Assembly (NCBI GenBank): GCA_009768925.2
Contig: VHIT02000016.1
Coordinates: forward strand, 1-64,000
Reading direction: 5' to 3'
Source: Cryptosporidium bovis
Lineage: Eukaryota; Apicomplexa; Conoidasida; Eucoccidiorida; Cryptosporidiidae
DNA: 64,000 nt
Below the pieces are notes generated by a model, which did no database searches, had not been told where the DNA came from, and was given only the letters and a program-made list of their open reading frames with translations. A program made the translations under genes and the position numbers. The stretch's first letter is position 1. Every line of letters begins with the position of its first letter. Shown one piece after another: positions 47,368-57,591 of the stretch.

Positions 47368-48331
47368 GTTACAAATCACGAGATAATGAGAGTTTTGAAG
47401 ACCTAAGAATTAGCTTGCTCGGATGAGTATAGGAAGATTTTGAAAGTCTAAGTTTTGCTTGTGGAGCTAAGCAATTGGACAATGTCAATGTACATGTTCT
47501 ATTACGACAAAATGGCTTGTTTGAAGGTGGTAGACCCTATTGCCCTAGACACTAGAACTGTCCATGGTGGTAATTTTATTGTCACTTCATAGACTGTTGA
47601 TGTTAGCCTTTTTTCCATTTTGATGGATATGAGTAAAATCTAGTACACCCAGTTGTATTTCTTTTATTACTTCACCGTTGGTTCGGCGCACTTTTATTGT
47701 ATTTGTACCGGTTGACTGAGGATTGTAATAGGAAAATCTACTAGACAGTTGCTAATATTAATACTACTGGCCCATGCACTATCATTTAATTTCCATGTTA
47801 CTTTGCCGTCTGTGGTACTTATGTTTTACAGCACTCTCGCCGTCGTGGATTTTTGGAGGGGTGATGCGGATTCGTCCCGTTTGTCACTGAGCGTTAATGG
47901 TTTAATATATTCTTGGCTCATTCCCCCCTTTTTAATTGAGAAAGCGAAACCAGAGCAGTGTGGTTTAAGTATTGCCGTTATTATTCGTTGATGATATCTT
48001 TATAATTGGTGTTATCACGGCCCATTTCTTACCTTGTCCTGCTCTATCTGTTCATGACTTGCGACGGTTGTACGACCTTCACGTAACACCTTTTTGATTG
48101 AATGGTGGGGGCAGAGAAAAAGTGTTCATCCTGATGGACTTACAGGATGGTGAAGTTTTCAAATTTTGCTGTGATCGCTCCCTGTAATAAGAGACATTCA
48201 AAGTCATTAGTTTAGCCCACTCGAAGCTTAATTGAGATAGTGACGAATGATTTAGATTCTTTTTGGGGTTCTTTTCAGGGCCCTATTAGTTTTCTATTGA
48301 CCTAAATCTTTCTCTTGTTCATGTTTTTATA
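47368..48331. other. 964-bp convergent spacer of raised GC
   Basis: Lies between two convergent genes, yet is long and less AT-rich than other spacers. No open frame is convincing; the one at 47749-47991 lacks an ATG start. A diverged ~45-bp direct repeat lies near 47388-47463 (TTTTGAAGACCTAAG...GCTTGCTCGGA and TTTTGAAAGTCTAAG...GCTTGTGGAG). It may be a long 3' UTR, a long non-coding RNA, or an old gene remnant. Confidence 0.45.
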
Positions 48332-50398
48332 CTAGATAAGTACTAGACTTAGTGTAATGAGGCAGAGTATGCTGGTGAGTGCGACCCCCTTCCTAATTAC
48401 CTGTGGGGGGTGCTCACCTGTTCCGGACGACTTCTTAAGGTCTAAAGAAAGGTCTCCTACTTCAATGTGTATTATCGATTCCGATCCCCTCTTTGAATAA
48501 GACAAGTCAAGAGGGGTGTTTACTCCCATTAAAATTACGTTGGGGTTTGGCCAACTCTTCTCTACAATATCATAGTATGATTTTAGACTGTTTTTGTTTT
48601 TAATGGCGAATAACATGCATTCATACAAGTGAGTTAACTCATAAATTTGACAATTATTGTTTACAGTACAGTAGGCCCTACATAGTTCACCATAGTGATC
48701 GGTAACGTTTGTATTAATTTTAATGGTTTGAAGCAACTCTAATTCGTTCATATACCTCGATACTCCATGTGCGTAAATGTAATCATGGCAAATTGAGGGT
48801 CCAATAATAGTATTTGAGTCATAATATGGTAAAGTGTCTGTTGTTACGACACCGTATTTATAGCATTCTTTTTTGAATTTATTATACACAAAATATGCAT
48901 TTAAACCATAATTCTCAAGTACCATAGCCTGGCATTCTGCTGGGTCATCAACAGTGCCACTGGAAACTTTAATACTACTTGATTTATTCATAACAGGTGT
49001 CAACAAATTTACATTATGACTATAACATGGGCATGACACAGAACCTGTAATCATTTTATATGTACTAGAATCTCTTTTAAAACTATAATTTTCACTTGTA
49101 AAACCACTACATATATTATCATTATTATTATATTCCCAAAACTCACAATCTACAGTTTGACTGCATGTGTTTTGACATTGTTCAGGACTTAAAAATGTTG
49201 GAATTGAAAATAGATTAACACCTTTAAATGAAGAACCGTATTCATGACATGAATTCGTGTAATTTGATATATATAATGGAGCCCAAGTACTGTGCTTAAC
49301 AGAGACTTTGATATGATCGCTACTGCATTCGAAAAAATGTGGGAGTGGGTAATCTGTTAAATATATCACTGTGGAACTCGCGTATATTGATCTGGTCAAT
49401 ACAACCTCAACAACTATTCCATTATACAATTTATGTGGGAATTTGTCTTGGAAAAATATATTATTTTGATTAAACTGTCTTAGTAAATCCATATTTGTTG
49501 AATTTGAAGTCAGATGTGACAAAGTTATTATTCCAGTACCATTTAGAGATATCAATAAATTGTTCTTATTCGTTGGACAACTTAATATTATTTTCATATC
49601 AGTATTACCGATATGTATACTTGGATTCACAGGAACATGCAAAGAAGATAAAAACATCCCTCCCAATTTCCACGAACTTCCACTAATAGATGGAACTTTT
49701 AATTCCACAAGCTTATCCTTCATTTCCGTGGTTATTGTTGGGAATGGAATCTGATTTTTGATCCAACTTGTACCAACGATGTAGGTTTTTGCCCATAGCA
49801 CATTCTGGTATATAACTTGGCCCACTGAAAAAGGACAATTCATCCCTATTGGATCAGATGACAAATGTGCTTTTTCGTATCCAATCCCAAATATCATAAA
49901 TACATACTCTCCTCTTTTATTTAATGTCGGGACAAGAGTTATTTCAAAATATGATGATTCACCAAGATATGGAAATATTCCATAACCCCATCCTTTTACT
50001 CTGTTGACACCATTATTCATTTCAAATGAACCTCCTGTCACATCTATTACTCCATGATTTGTCATAACTGGATTTCCTCTTATGTGCATGCTCCCTTCTG
50101 ATGGATCGTTACATTTCAGTGTTAGATCTATATCGCAAACTGAAGGTAATGGAGTTCCAGTCTGTAACTTTCCACATGCGCTTATTCCTGTTAATTTTAA
50201 ATATGAAAAAGGACTAAGTGCACCATTCAAAATATCTGCTGAAAATACCGTTGAATTACTTGTGACTAAAGTTGGAACATTTAATGAGGATGCCGGGCCG
50301 TTATCGAAGTACTTTGGAGTTTTAGTTTCTCCATTTGTTATTTGTAATGATATAAATATATTTAAAATTAGTATTAGTGTTCTAATCAAACTATTCAT
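48332..50398 (-). CDS. Secreted PAN/Apple-type protein with GPI-like tail
   Basis: A 688-residue predicted surface protein. Signal peptide: MNSLIRTLILILNIFISLQI, cut after TNG near residue 23. The N-terminal 370 residues have no recognised domain and several paired Cys. From about residue 382 come three tandem Cys-rich units resembling PAN/Apple modules. Unit 1 has CHEYGSSFKG, then EQCQNTCSQTVDCEFWEYN and ICSGF. Unit 2 starts CYSHNVNLL, with ECQAMV and ECYKYG. Unit 3 starts CHDYIYAHGV, with LCRAYCTVNNNCQIYE. PAN modules bind proteins or sugars and occur in apicomplexan adhesins. The C-terminus is a small-residue stretch (SSGTGEH) followed by a short hydrophobic end without a basic tail, fitting a GPI anchor. 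Many N-glycosylation sequons. Confidence 0.72.
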   Translation of the reverse strand: MNSLIRTLILILNIFISLQITNGETKTPKYFDNGPASSLNVPTLVTSNSTVFSADILNGALSPFSYLKLTGISACGKLQTGTPLPSVCDIDLTLKCNDPSEGSMHIRGNPVMTNHGVIDVTGGSFEMNNGVNRVKGWGYGIFPYLGESSYFEITLVPTLNKRGEYVFMIFGIGYEKAHLSSDPIGMNCPFSVGQVIYQNVLWAKTYIVGTSWIKNQIPFPTITTEMKDKLVELKVPSISGSSWKLGGMFLSSLHVPVNPSIHIGNTDMKIILSCPTNKNNLLISLNGTGIITLSHLTSNSTNMDLLRQFNQNNIFFQDKFPHKLYNGIVVEVVLTRSIYASSTVIYLTDYPLPHFFECSSDHIKVSVKHSTWAPLYISNYTNSCHEYGSSFKGVNLFSIPTFLSPEQCQNTCSQTVDCEFWEYNNNDNICSGFTSENYSFKRDSSTYKMITGSVSCPCYSHNVNLLTPVMNKSSSIKVSSGTVDDPAECQAMVLENYGLNAYFVYNKFKKECYKYGVVTTDTLPYYDSNTIIGPSICHDYIYAHGVSRYMNELELLQTIKINTNVTDHYGELCRAYCTVNNNCQIYELTHLYECMLFAIKNKNSLKSYYDIVEKSWPNPNVILMGVNTPLDLSYSKRGSESIIHIEVGDLSLDLKKSSGTGEHPPQVIRKGVALTSILCLITLSLVLI

Positions 50399-51362
50399 TA
50401 TTTAAAGGAATATACAATTTTTTTATATCCACTAAACTTTAGCTATTAAATTATTTGTGAATAATTCTTGCAAATATATGTACTTTATTTACAAAATAAA
50501 GCCTTTTTATGGTTTGACAACTTTGCCTTAATATTAGTTATTTTTATTTTGCTTTCTCTTACACAACATTAGTATCACCAAAATGCTTTTGTTCTCCCTA
50601 TTATTCCTCACTAATAATTACATCAATATAATTCAAATATATACTAAAATTACTAATTACATCACCACTCATTTTTGCAGTCAATTACACAAAATATTAC
50701 AAAAATCTGTGTGTTTTTTTTCAAACAAAGACAAAATACCTCACATTTGAAATTAACAATACTACCGCCACAATGTGGCGGCAATCTAGGTATCGAATTC
50801 CCACATAATTAATAGATATAAATAAAATACAACACAAAAATAAATAAAACCGAATGGAGCAGCATTTGTAAGGATCAATGTGATGACAAAAAGCAATATT
50901 TTTATTTCACTCTAAGTAATACCTACATAAGTGCATTTCTTTTTTTTCTTTCATATTTACACCTTCAACACTAGTTATGTTATAAACTTTTAAAAAGCGT
51001 GGAAACACTCTGAATTTTTAATCTATATTTATGTTATATAAATTATTTAAACGATATTCGCTCATTTTTGTTACATTTTGACGACTGTAATTTTCACACT
51101 TGATTTTCTAAATTATTAGATAATGATCAAAAGGCGGTATACAAAATAAGTATATAAAAAAAGGTAAAATAAAATATTCTGAAAAAAGATCTCAATAAAA
51201 ATTTGTGAACAAAGGTGGGAATAAATAAAGAAAATTCAAAATATAAAATATTGGTTAATAGTATAAGAGTGAATATATTATGAAGAATAATCATAATAGA
51301 CAAGTAAATCAATAAAATAAAGAAGAAAAAAGGTTTCTAATTTCACGTTACATATTTTCAAA
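50399..51362. other. Divergent upstream region, 964 bp
   Basis: Strongly AT-rich spacer between the PAN gene (minus) and the Ser-rich secreted protein (plus). It holds the CCGCC palindrome at 50765-50781 and AAGGCGGTA at 51131-51139. A 55-codon frame at 50583-50750 begins MLLFSLLF but is low-complexity and unsupported. Confidence 0.5.
50765..50781. promoter_or_regulatory. CCGCCACA inverted repeat
   Basis: CCGCCACA and its exact reverse complement TGTGGCGG are separated by one base. An 8-bp perfect dyad of this GC content in such AT-rich DNA is unlikely by chance. It is 367 bp from the PAN gene start and about 580 bp from the plus-strand gene. Confidence 0.5.
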
Positions 51363-54300
51363 ATGCCTAGATCTAATAATAAGATTTTGAAAATATTCAA
51401 GGCTTGGATACTTTTTTTGATACTAGAAAGCTATGTTATTACAATATACTCAATAAAAACAGAAGAAACAAAAATTACTTTTGATCCAGGGGACGAAACT
51501 CAAGTAAACCCTGAGAGTACCATAGGTACATTTGATTTGGAAGGAAGCGCACAGCCTATAATAACTACAACAGTAAAAGACCTATCTGACTACGAAACAC
51601 AACAAAAAGATGATGATTCATTAGTTTCAACTCCTTCAAGCCCATCTTCAAGTATAATGGCAGAAACTTCATCAGAAAGCCAGGATGTGTCACCATCATC
51701 TTCTAAAACTAATACAATAACTTCCAAGAAATCCGCTAGTTCGCGAAGCAAAACTTTGACTGGATCAAAAACTGGAAGTTCCGAATCTATAGAAAGAACA
51801 CACTCACCTTCAAAGTCTAAAAACACGAGATCAAGAAGTCATCGCCGTTCCAAATCACTTTATGAAAAATCAATAAAATCAGGTAAAAAAATGAGTGGCT
51901 CCTCAAAGAGATCGAGAAAGTATATTTCCGAATCGTCACCATCACTTTCATATTCAGAATCAACTTTAAGTAAATCAGCTGGGATCATATCTCCAGAACT
52001 ATCTGTAAAAAAAATGGAATATTCAAAAGATTTGTTGGGCGATTCTTTAACTCCGGCAAAGACACAAGAGTATTTCGGATCTAGCTCTACAGATCCCAGT
52101 AGAAGTTATCCGAAAAGTTCTTTGGTTCCTGAAGATACATCAGCTAAAATTCCGGAATATAGTTACATGGAGCCAAGTTCATTGCTTTTAGATGAATCAT
52201 CTGTTAAAACTCAGATGCCCAGTAGAAAATCATCGCCAAGATCTGAGGTTTCAATGAAACCATACTCTCCAGTCCATGAAGAAAGTGAGCAATCGAGTTT
52301 ATTGGATGGAAGTTCCTTATCTGAGAGGTCTGTAGATGTATCTTCTTTACCATTAAAATCAAGTTTGCAAGCAGAGATAGGATCAAATTCAATGGTTTTA
52401 TTGAGTCCTTTGTACGGTATTTCTGCTTTATCGGGAGTTCAGCCGGACTCGGATGAGGATGCATTAAAGATTGAAATTGCAATCACGGAGTCTCTCTTCA
52501 ACACAGGAATTCACATTTCAAATGCAGATATAGTAATATTTACAAACAGAATCATTTCTAATATGGTAGATCCGAATCTTAATGATTTTTCAGCATTGAT
52601 AGACCCCAATTCATTTGAATCAATTCCGAGCTATCAAAGACATTCATTTAATTACATAGAATGTGTATACCAACTTGAAAATATATTGTTCCATACGCGT
52701 TCACTCATTGAAAATATAACAATGACTCATATTTTAGTAGCGTGTAACAATATTAGAAATTCGCTAGAGATAAATAATTCAATTTTAGAAAAAGGGGAGG
52801 TGCTGAATAAGGCCATAAAGTATCTAATATTACGAATATATAATATTAGTAATGATGATATTATTAAAATTATTAATGGAATTTATCCTTTACCTGAGAT
52901 TTTGGACCCGGTTAATATTGAAAGGCTCTGTAATTCATTATTAGATGATTTTAAGTCCAATAAGTTCTCTTTCCCACTGGTAATAGAATTTTGGAAAAGT
53001 TTACTTATTCAACAACTCCATATATTTAATTACAATTCTAAAGAACTGATAGATCAATTTGTAAATGATAAATTTGGTCTTATAAACATCTTATTTGAAA
53101 CTATGTTTATAAGTCCAATAAAAATGTGTCCTTATATTGTTTCAACAATGTTTTTCAATATAAATCAATTCAATGTTGATGAAATCAAGATAAATTCGAT
53201 TAAAATACATACATTTTGTTTAATATATTTAAAAAACATGGGTTTTAATGAACAAATTATTTTGGAGGTTTTAGAAAAACCAGAAATAAAAATTGACTCG
53301 ACAATGAATAGCTTAACAAAAAACCTTTCACCTGGATTTAATATTTTGCCTTATTTCCACCCAGAGTTCCCAAAAATTGGTGATGAATTTGAATGGGAAA
53401 CTTGTTACTCAATTTTTTCTTCTGTTTCATTGGTACTCAATTCAATTAACGAAAAATTGTTGTTTCCCCAGTTGGTTCCTTTATGCAACAAACTTACAAA
53501 AAAGGAACCTGTTTTAAGTTATGTTTTAGATCTATTCGAGAGAATTCTAGGAATTCCAAAAAATATAACGAGTCACTTGGCTGAAAAAAGAAATATAAAT
53601 GAATTAATCACTTCATTATCCACAAATCTCGAAGTTTCAACGGAGTTTATTGATGATTTTTATAATAAATACATATATGGAAATCCGATGAAGTACTTAT
53701 ATAAACTCCATACTGTTTTCACAAAAACAATTGAATATGTATCAAAAATTGAAGCTGGTAAATCTCTTAATGGATTCAGCTATGTAACAAACAATAAAGG
53801 TGAGAGTAACAATTTACTTGAAAGAATAACGAAGTGGAGTTCAATTCACCTTTATTTTATTTCCTTTACATTTTCAATCCCGAATCCCATAGAAGTACTT
53901 GGTGGAATATATTCGTTTACCCCAGACAAATGTGAGTCATTACTATTTCCATTTTTTAGAAGAATAACATTTTCAAATCGATCTAGTATTATTGATAGTT
54001 ACACAATATGCATGTCAATTTACTCTGTTATTTACAAAAATAACATATCACCTGTTTTAGTTAAAAATAACGATCCAGAAACCATAAAGAGTGTTCTTAA
54101 CTACAAGATTGGTGCATGGGCTCCAACGAAAAACGAATGGATGAGATCAATATATATGAGTTTAGAATCTAAATTGGATGTTGTTCCAAGCATTTCAACA
54201 GTTCAAACACTTGGAATAACAATTAATCTTGATTACTTTAATTGCTTTTCCTCGATCAACAAATATTTGCATGGATTAATTCTATCTTCGAGAAAAAAAA

Positions 54301-57300
54301 ATGCTTTAAGAATTGAACAGGAGAAAGAAATATTAGGAAATAGACTTTTGGGATTTGAAATTTGCTCGGCAATGAGTATTGGAGCTCATAGTACCAAGGA
54401 AGAAGCCATTGAACTTAGATTAATTTCAACAGTCCTTGAATCGGTAAGACAATTTGGATTCAACATTAATATTGAAATTATCAAAGAATATGTTCAACAC
54501 CAAAAACAAGTTAGTAACTCAAGATTTCCTTCTGTAATGAATATTCTCGAACATGTTTCGAGTAAATATCCAAAAAAACTCCGTGATTTGATGTTTAAAG
54601 CATTAAATGAAAATGGTTCAAATTCAAATTCATCTCCATATTTTGTAAAAGCAGAGGTAATAATCGAATCTACTCTAAGGAAATATCAGTGTGAAATTAG
54701 AAAAGGTGAGACAAATTTTTCAGAAAGGTCTTTTGAAATATCAGATGGTGACTTGTCAACCAAAACCAAAGGCAAAGATGGTTTATACAACCACATTTTG
54801 AATTCATGTCTTTCATGGAGGACATATGGATATTACAATATAATATCATGTTACTCAGGGATTTTGAGTTCTAATATCTGTAGTTCAAAAGATATTACTT
54901 TGGATGTAGTTATTGATGTTGCTACACTATTAGAATGGCCAGAAGGTCTTATTCTGGTCACGCTTTCACAGGACTTTTCATTTTCAGACTTGAATTCATT
55001 TTTGGAACTTAGAGCAAAACTTGATCAAGCTGAAATCGATGAATACAATAAAGTAGCAAGCGATCTCATAGTTTATGTAAGTGAGCAGAAAAATGATTTC
55101 TCGTGGTCGGAAAAATCACTTACTAATCCAGAAGTAACCGTTTCAGAGAAAAATGAGCCTATTGTTGATGAAAGAGAAAGTTTATTTAGTGGAATTAATT
55201 ATTCGTTTGCTTTTGGATTTCTTAAAGGTGAATCTAATGATATAATACAGCTTTGGAATTACAGAAGAGATATAGTACTAAAACAAATTAAATATTTTCC
55301 TATTGATAGATCTTTGAAACTAAGTAATGAATTTATTAGAAACAGTATGTTAACAACACCGTTTAATGATTTAGAAGTACCAAATATTGAGAATCTTCCA
55401 ATGTTAATCAGTATTTTTAAGGAACTTTGTTATGAAGAACCTTATGGTGCTTTGCTATGCGAAATCAATGCCAAAAATAATGGTATTCCAGACGTTAAGT
55501 TGCTTAGTTATTATTCAGATGAGATTTCCGGTTCAATATCAGTTATTACACCACCATTGGAAGTTTTAGATGGCGAAAGTGCAAATATCAATGTAAGTGT
55601 TGCAGTTCCAACAGAACATTCTGAAAACGGTTGGAGGTTATTGGATCAAAAAACCATTCTTTATCTCTCAGTTGTATTAGGATCTAATTTTGAAATGGCT
55701 AATTTAAATTACATACATTTATCCAGAATGTATTTCCCATATTCAGGTGAGTACATTAGATTAACTCCTCCAGTGTTTATTTTGGAGAAAATATCAAATT
55801 TAAATGCTTCTGAAGAGCATTCCAGTGAATACTACTCTAAATCAGTTTCAAATAGTAATTCAATACTATTTCCAGGTATATGGCACGAAAATTTGGGTGG
55901 AGTGACTATTAAGAAGTTATATGAATTACTGAAATATGTTCCTGATAACTCCAAATTTGTATTAAGTATTATATGGACACTGATAGCGTCATTTAATTCA
56001 TTTTGGGCAGGAAATGTTGAGCATTGTAATATAGACATGAATTCAATATTTATTTACACAGGAACCAACAGTCAATTAAGATTTAATCTTGAAGCTAATT
56101 TAAATGATCTTATTGAGGATAAGCCTACTGAAGAAAGTATTAATATGGTTACTGGTTTTATATTACAAACTCTCTCGCCTCCATTAATAAGATTTGGCAA
56201 CCTGGGAAAATCTAAAGTTACCACTTTGAATATGAGTCATAGTGAAAGTTCGAACACAGTTAGTAACGAATGTAATGACAGGTATAATTTAATGATGGTT
56301 ATAAAAGACTTTTTGGAATTATCTGGAAGTCTACTAGAGAGACTTGGTGGCCTCGGAATTGATTCAATATGTCATGAAATAACAAATATAGATTCTTCTA
56401 AATTAAATTGCAATTCCTTAGCATGGGTTGATCCAAGTAAAAGTTATCCAAAAGATCTAGAAAAATGGCCTGTTACTGATGTATTTATCATTCCTCCATC
56501 AACTAACACAAATATAGTTGAAGAGCCAAGAACCGTTGTACCAGAAAATATACAAAGCGTATCAGAATTTTCTGATAAGAGCCTCTCTAATGTGATAAAT
56601 ACGGAGAATTCTATTTCAATTAATCAAACCCCTGTACCAGTTCCGGTATTCACATACGAGCAAAATCAAGAAAAAAGTGAATCCGAAAAATCTGAAAAAT
56701 CACTCAACTTGATTTCGGAACAGGAGAAAATTAAGGAGAACAGTTCAAGTACAGAAAAATCAGATATTTTTGATCCAGTTTCAATTGAGGAGAATGAACT
56801 TTCGTCAGTCCAATTGGAAAATAAACAATCACCAGAGTCGAAACAAATACTATATGACACTGAAGATCTCAATGAATTCATTTTAGCAAAGATTCAAAAA
56901 GGGATATTAATGAGTCTTCCATTTTTCCCTAAAGTTCAGGAAAGCATTTCAGAAAAAAAGAAATTTGAGATAAATGAGATGGTTTCATTACTAAAGGGAG
57001 TGATTAATAATATAATAACTGCATTTACATCTTGGTCGGCAAGTATAACAGGAAATCATCCAGAAAAAATACCAAATATGAAATACAGACCCATGTTTAT
57101 TTTAGTCCCACCAACTCCTAATAACAGAGCTGACTCTCCAAAAATATTAGAGGAGCACTATTACGTAAACGAGTCAGTATTTTTATATGCAAGAGAGGAA
57201 ATAAGCAGAATGATTCTACACGAGGAACAAAAAGGCAAAGATGAATTGGTTGAGGTATTAATTTGCAAAGCAAATAACCACTATCTAAATTTAAACACCA

Positions 57301-57458
57301 GTCAACACAGAACTGAGGACTATTCTGAAGTTTTGACTCAAGATAACAATTCAATTGGAAGCGAAAACAATGGCACTGATGAAAGCCAAGTAGAGAGCAG
57401 CTCAAGTAAATCAGGAGAAGTATCAGATAGTAGTCCCCTCACATCCAGTTCCAATTAG
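51363..57458 (+). CDS. Large Ser-rich secreted protein, unknown function
   Basis: A 2031-residue protein, single exon. Signal peptide: a basic start (MPRSNNKILKIFKAW), then ILFLILESYVITIYS, cut near residue 30. Residues about 80-340 are very rich in Ser with many SK/RS/SP clusters (SRSKTLTGSKTGSSES, SKRSRKYISESSPSLSYSES), a likely target for O-glycosylation or phosphorylation. Residues about 370-1700 are a long folded-looking part of mixed composition with few Cys and several short WxP or LxxFP patterns. A second acidic, Ser/Glu-rich stretch covers about 1700-1840. A short globular segment and a Ser-rich end (SSSSKSGEVSDSSPLTSSSN) follow. No transmembrane segment after the signal. No domain recognised; it looks like a lineage-specific secreted protein. 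Confidence 0.72.
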   Translation: MPRSNNKILKIFKAWILFLILESYVITIYSIKTEETKITFDPGDETQVNPESTIGTFDLEGSAQPIITTTVKDLSDYETQQKDDDSLVSTPSSPSSSIMAETSSESQDVSPSSSKTNTITSKKSASSRSKTLTGSKTGSSESIERTHSPSKSKNTRSRSHRRSKSLYEKSIKSGKKMSGSSKRSRKYISESSPSLSYSESTLSKSAGIISPELSVKKMEYSKDLLGDSLTPAKTQEYFGSSSTDPSRSYPKSSLVPEDTSAKIPEYSYMEPSSLLLDESSVKTQMPSRKSSPRSEVSMKPYSPVHEESEQSSLLDGSSLSERSVDVSSLPLKSSLQAEIGSNSMVLLSPLYGISALSGVQPDSDEDALKIEIAITESLFNTGIHISNADIVIFTNRIISNMVDPNLNDFSALIDPNSFESIPSYQRHSFNYIECVYQLENILFHTRSLIENITMTHILVACNNIRNSLEINNSILEKGEVLNKAIKYLILRIYNISNDDIIKIINGIYPLPEILDPVNIERLCNSLLDDFKSNKFSFPLVIEFWKSLLIQQLHIFNYNSKELIDQFVNDKFGLINILFETMFISPIKMCPYIVSTMFFNINQFNVDEIKINSIKIHTFCLIYLKNMGFNEQIILEVLEKPEIKIDSTMNSLTKNLSPGFNILPYFHPEFPKIGDEFEWETCYSIFSSVSLVLNSINEKLLFPQLVPLCNKLTKKEPVLSYVLDLFERILGIPKNITSHLAEKRNINELITSLSTNLEVSTEFIDDFYNKYIYGNPMKYLYKLHTVFTKTIEYVSKIEAGKSLNGFSYVTNNKGESNNLLERITKWSSIHLYFISFTFSIPNPIEVLGGIYSFTPDKCESLLFPFFRRITFSNRSSIIDSYTICMSIYSVIYKNNISPVLVKNNDPETIKSVLNYKIGAWAPTKNEWMRSIYMSLESKLDVVPSISTVQTLGITINLDYFNCFSSINKYLHGLILSSRKKNALRIEQEKEILGNRLLGFEICSAMSIGAHSTKEEAIELRLISTVLESVRQFGFNINIEIIKEYVQHQKQVSNSRFPSVMNILEHVSSKYPKKLRDLMFKALNENGSNSNSSPYFVKAEVIIESTLRKYQCEIRKGETNFSERSFEISDGDLSTKTKGKDGLYNHILNSCLSWRTYGYYNIISCYSGILSSNICSSKDITLDVVIDVATLLEWPEGLILVTLSQDFSFSDLNSFLELRAKLDQAEIDEYNKVASDLIVYVSEQKNDFSWSEKSLTNPEVTVSEKNEPIVDERESLFSGINYSFAFGFLKGESNDIIQLWNYRRDIVLKQIKYFPIDRSLKLSNEFIRNSMLTTPFNDLEVPNIENLPMLISIFKELCYEEPYGALLCEINAKNNGIPDVKLLSYYSDEISGSISVITPPLEVLDGESANINVSVAVPTEHSENGWRLLDQKTILYLSVVLGSNFEMANLNYIHLSRMYFPYSGEYIRLTPPVFILEKISNLNASEEHSSEYYSKSVSNSNSILFPGIWHENLGGVTIKKLYELLKYVPDNSKFVLSIIWTLIASFNSFWAGNVEHCNIDMNSIFIYTGTNSQLRFNLEANLNDLIEDKPTEESINMVTGFILQTLSPPLIRFGNLGKSKVTTLNMSHSESSNTVSNECNDRYNLMMVIKDFLELSGSLLERLGGLGIDSICHEITNIDSSKLNCNSLAWVDPSKSYPKDLEKWPVTDVFIIPPSTNTNIVEEPRTVVPENIQSVSEFSDKSLSNVINTENSISINQTPVPVPVFTYEQNQEKSESEKSEKSLNLISEQEKIKENSSSTEKSDIFDPVSIEENELSSVQLENKQSPESKQILYDTEDLNEFILAKIQKGILMSLPFFPKVQESISEKKKFEINEMVSLLKGVINNIITAFTSWSASITGNHPEKIPNMKYRPMFILVPPTPNNRADSPKILEEHYYVNESVFLYAREEISRMILHEEQKGKDELVEVLICKANNHYLNLNTSQHRTEDYSEVLTQDNNSIGSENNGTDESQVESSSSKSGEVSDSSPLTSSSN

Positions 57459-57591
57459 AGTTCCGGTAATTATGAGCTATTATCAATAAGAACTCGACAA
57501 AAAAAAACATAATTAAGTGAAAACTTATAGGTATAATCTAGGGTATAGGGTATAGAAACACCAAAGAATAAACACATACATAATTCATATA

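Noticed and set aside
47749-47991. An 80-codon frame in the long convergent spacer
   Set aside because: It begins at a non-ATG codon and has no recognisable domain.
50583-50750. A 55-codon plus-strand frame starting MLLFSLLFLTN, resembling a signal peptide
   Set aside because: Short, low-complexity and rich in Ile, Asn and Thr; likely chance in AT-rich DNA.
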